Assembly (NCBI RefSeq): GCF_932526225.1
Contig: NC_064041.1
Location: 15,100,951-15,160,950 of the forward strand
DNA from: Nematostella vectensis
Lineage: Eukaryota > Cnidaria > Anthozoa > Actiniaria > Edwardsiidae
Direction of reading: 5' to 3'
DNA length: 60,000 bases
Both the position numbers and the translations under genes were made by a program. Below the pieces are notes generated by a model. The model worked only from the letters and a program-made list of their open reading frames with translations, did not search any database and was not told the DNA's origin. Position 1 is the first letter of the stretch; each line of letters begins with the position of its first letter. Shown here piece by piece: positions 59,019 through 60,000 of this stretch.

Positions 59019-60000
59019 TGCTGGTTTGTGAATTTGTAAAATGCAAAAAAGGTAGATTCAATTATGACGCGCATGCGCGTGACGGAACCAGCCAGATGAA
59101 CACGTCAATCAGAGAGATATAAGCCAATTAGGAACGATAGCCAATCAGAACGATAGCTAATCAGAAATAATCCGTAAAATGCAAATTAAATAAATCTGGG
59201 AGGATCAATCAGAAAAGCGAGATGCAACACAAATTGGCATGACTGCAACTTGCGCGTGCACGGTACTGAGCAGAAAACATAAGAAGTTCGAGACACTTTG
59301 CGAACCATTAACTGTGAAATGGTCTGGTTATTTAGTTATTCATTTCTTACCTGATTTTCGCGCCGCTTAAAATCTGGTAGAAAAGGTGAAGAGTTCCCGT
59401 GAGTGCAAAAACACAATATCAACTTGGGCGAGAGCGCGGGAAACCTGTGATGTTCTATAAACGCTGGGGCCTGGGCGTATTTTAAAATGGTGGCCGGCAA
59501 AATCGTAGTAAATACGAAATCCTGCAGTTCTACGTGGAAATTTCCGACTTACACAGTTTAAGGCCGCATTAACGTCGCGCCGTATGAAAGTCGAATTTTA
59601 GTCGACGTAAATATAGCGATGGTTTTAGACGCCGTATTAAATTAGGCGTAGGTATATAATTTAGTTCTAGCGGGCTATAATAAGTGCCTGCGCTATCACA
59701 ATTACAGCGGTACATGGCTCGTTTCGCGGGTTGAAACATGTAGCCACCAATATAGTGTGTGCTAGATACTGACCCTAACCCAAACCCTATTGATGGCTAC
59801 ATGAAGTATTATGCTTTATCGAGTAGAAAAGCAGGCATGCAAATTGGCAAAAACGAAACTAGTGTTCTGTGTGCTTGAATATGAAATTGCGATTTTATCG
59901 AGACGTGGGTTTCTTGTAAGTCGCCTTTTAACTTCGAAAAAAAGAAGAGGTCCAATAAATACAATGTTCAATGATGTTGTAAAGCGCACAGGTTTTAGCT
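59019..60000. promoter_or_regulatory. 5' flank of the NF-YA-like gene, CCAAT boxes, no further gene seen
   Basis: CCAAT occurs at 59124-59128 and 59141-59145, about 105-125 bp upstream of the start codon, in a cluster of related CAATCAGA motifs. A hairpin of ~67 bp with CATGTAGCCACCAATA arms lies at 59737-59803. The rest to the window end shows no convincing coding exon. Confidence 0.5.

Overview
This is metazoan nuclear DNA from an intron-rich, repeat-rich genome. Genes have short phase-consistent exons with GT-AG borders (one GC-AG), and the proteins belong to animal families (pappalysin, TTF1, TMEM203, EVI5, PHPT1, guanylate-binding proteins). The density of ancestral-looking introns and the repeat content suggest a cnidarian such as a sea anemone. 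That is an inference; no species marker was read directly. Layout: (1) 249-8316 (+), the 3' part of a pappalysin-like gene (five CCP/sushi modules, then a C-terminal LNR module), with an intronless TTF1-like Myb gene (5205-6632, +) inside one intron. (2) 8.3-12.36 kb, a 27-bp array and then a ~3.6-kb array of a 26-bp unit. (3) 14036-14440 (-), TMEM203, single exon. (4) 16302-35389 (-), an EVI5/EVI5L-type TBC RabGAP; 13 exons were reconstructed, 535 codons with every phase consistent. (5) 37225-37941 (-), PHPT1, 3 exons, 125 codons, head-to-head with (6) 38296-57236 (+), a guanylate-binding-protein-like large GTPase with an N-terminal signal peptide; 26 exons, 834 codons. (7) 58495-59018 (-), an 82-residue, 3-exon protein carrying an NF-YA A1-helix-like motif but no NF-YA DNA-binding segment. 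The most striking signal is in the EVI5-like and GBP-like genes. Many of their minisatellites are not random intronic repeats: the repeat unit spans an exon-intron junction, so the last or first coding bases plus the splice donor or acceptor are copied in tandem, from 3 to about 50 times. I count at least a dozen junctions of this kind, with unrelated unit sequences and lengths (19, 27, 30, 34, 45, 52, 75, 78, 81, 97, 98, ~109 bp). This looks like a recurrent process that nucleates tandem duplication at splice junctions, and I regard it as the main candidate for something undescribed here. Other content: two related MITE copies with 3-bp TTA-type insertion and internal array expansion; a 197-bp hairpin MITE with a 9-bp target duplication; a 145-bp MITE with a TCTAAG duplication; two copies of a larger TIR element; a 187-bp palindromic MITE; tRNA-derived SINEs; a 5'-truncated LINE tail; a decayed GIY-YIG retroelement end; and very long GAT/GGT and homopurine tracts whose open reading frames are artefacts. 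The genes do not form a pathway. The PHPT1/GBP pair probably shares a bidirectional promoter with CCAAT boxes.
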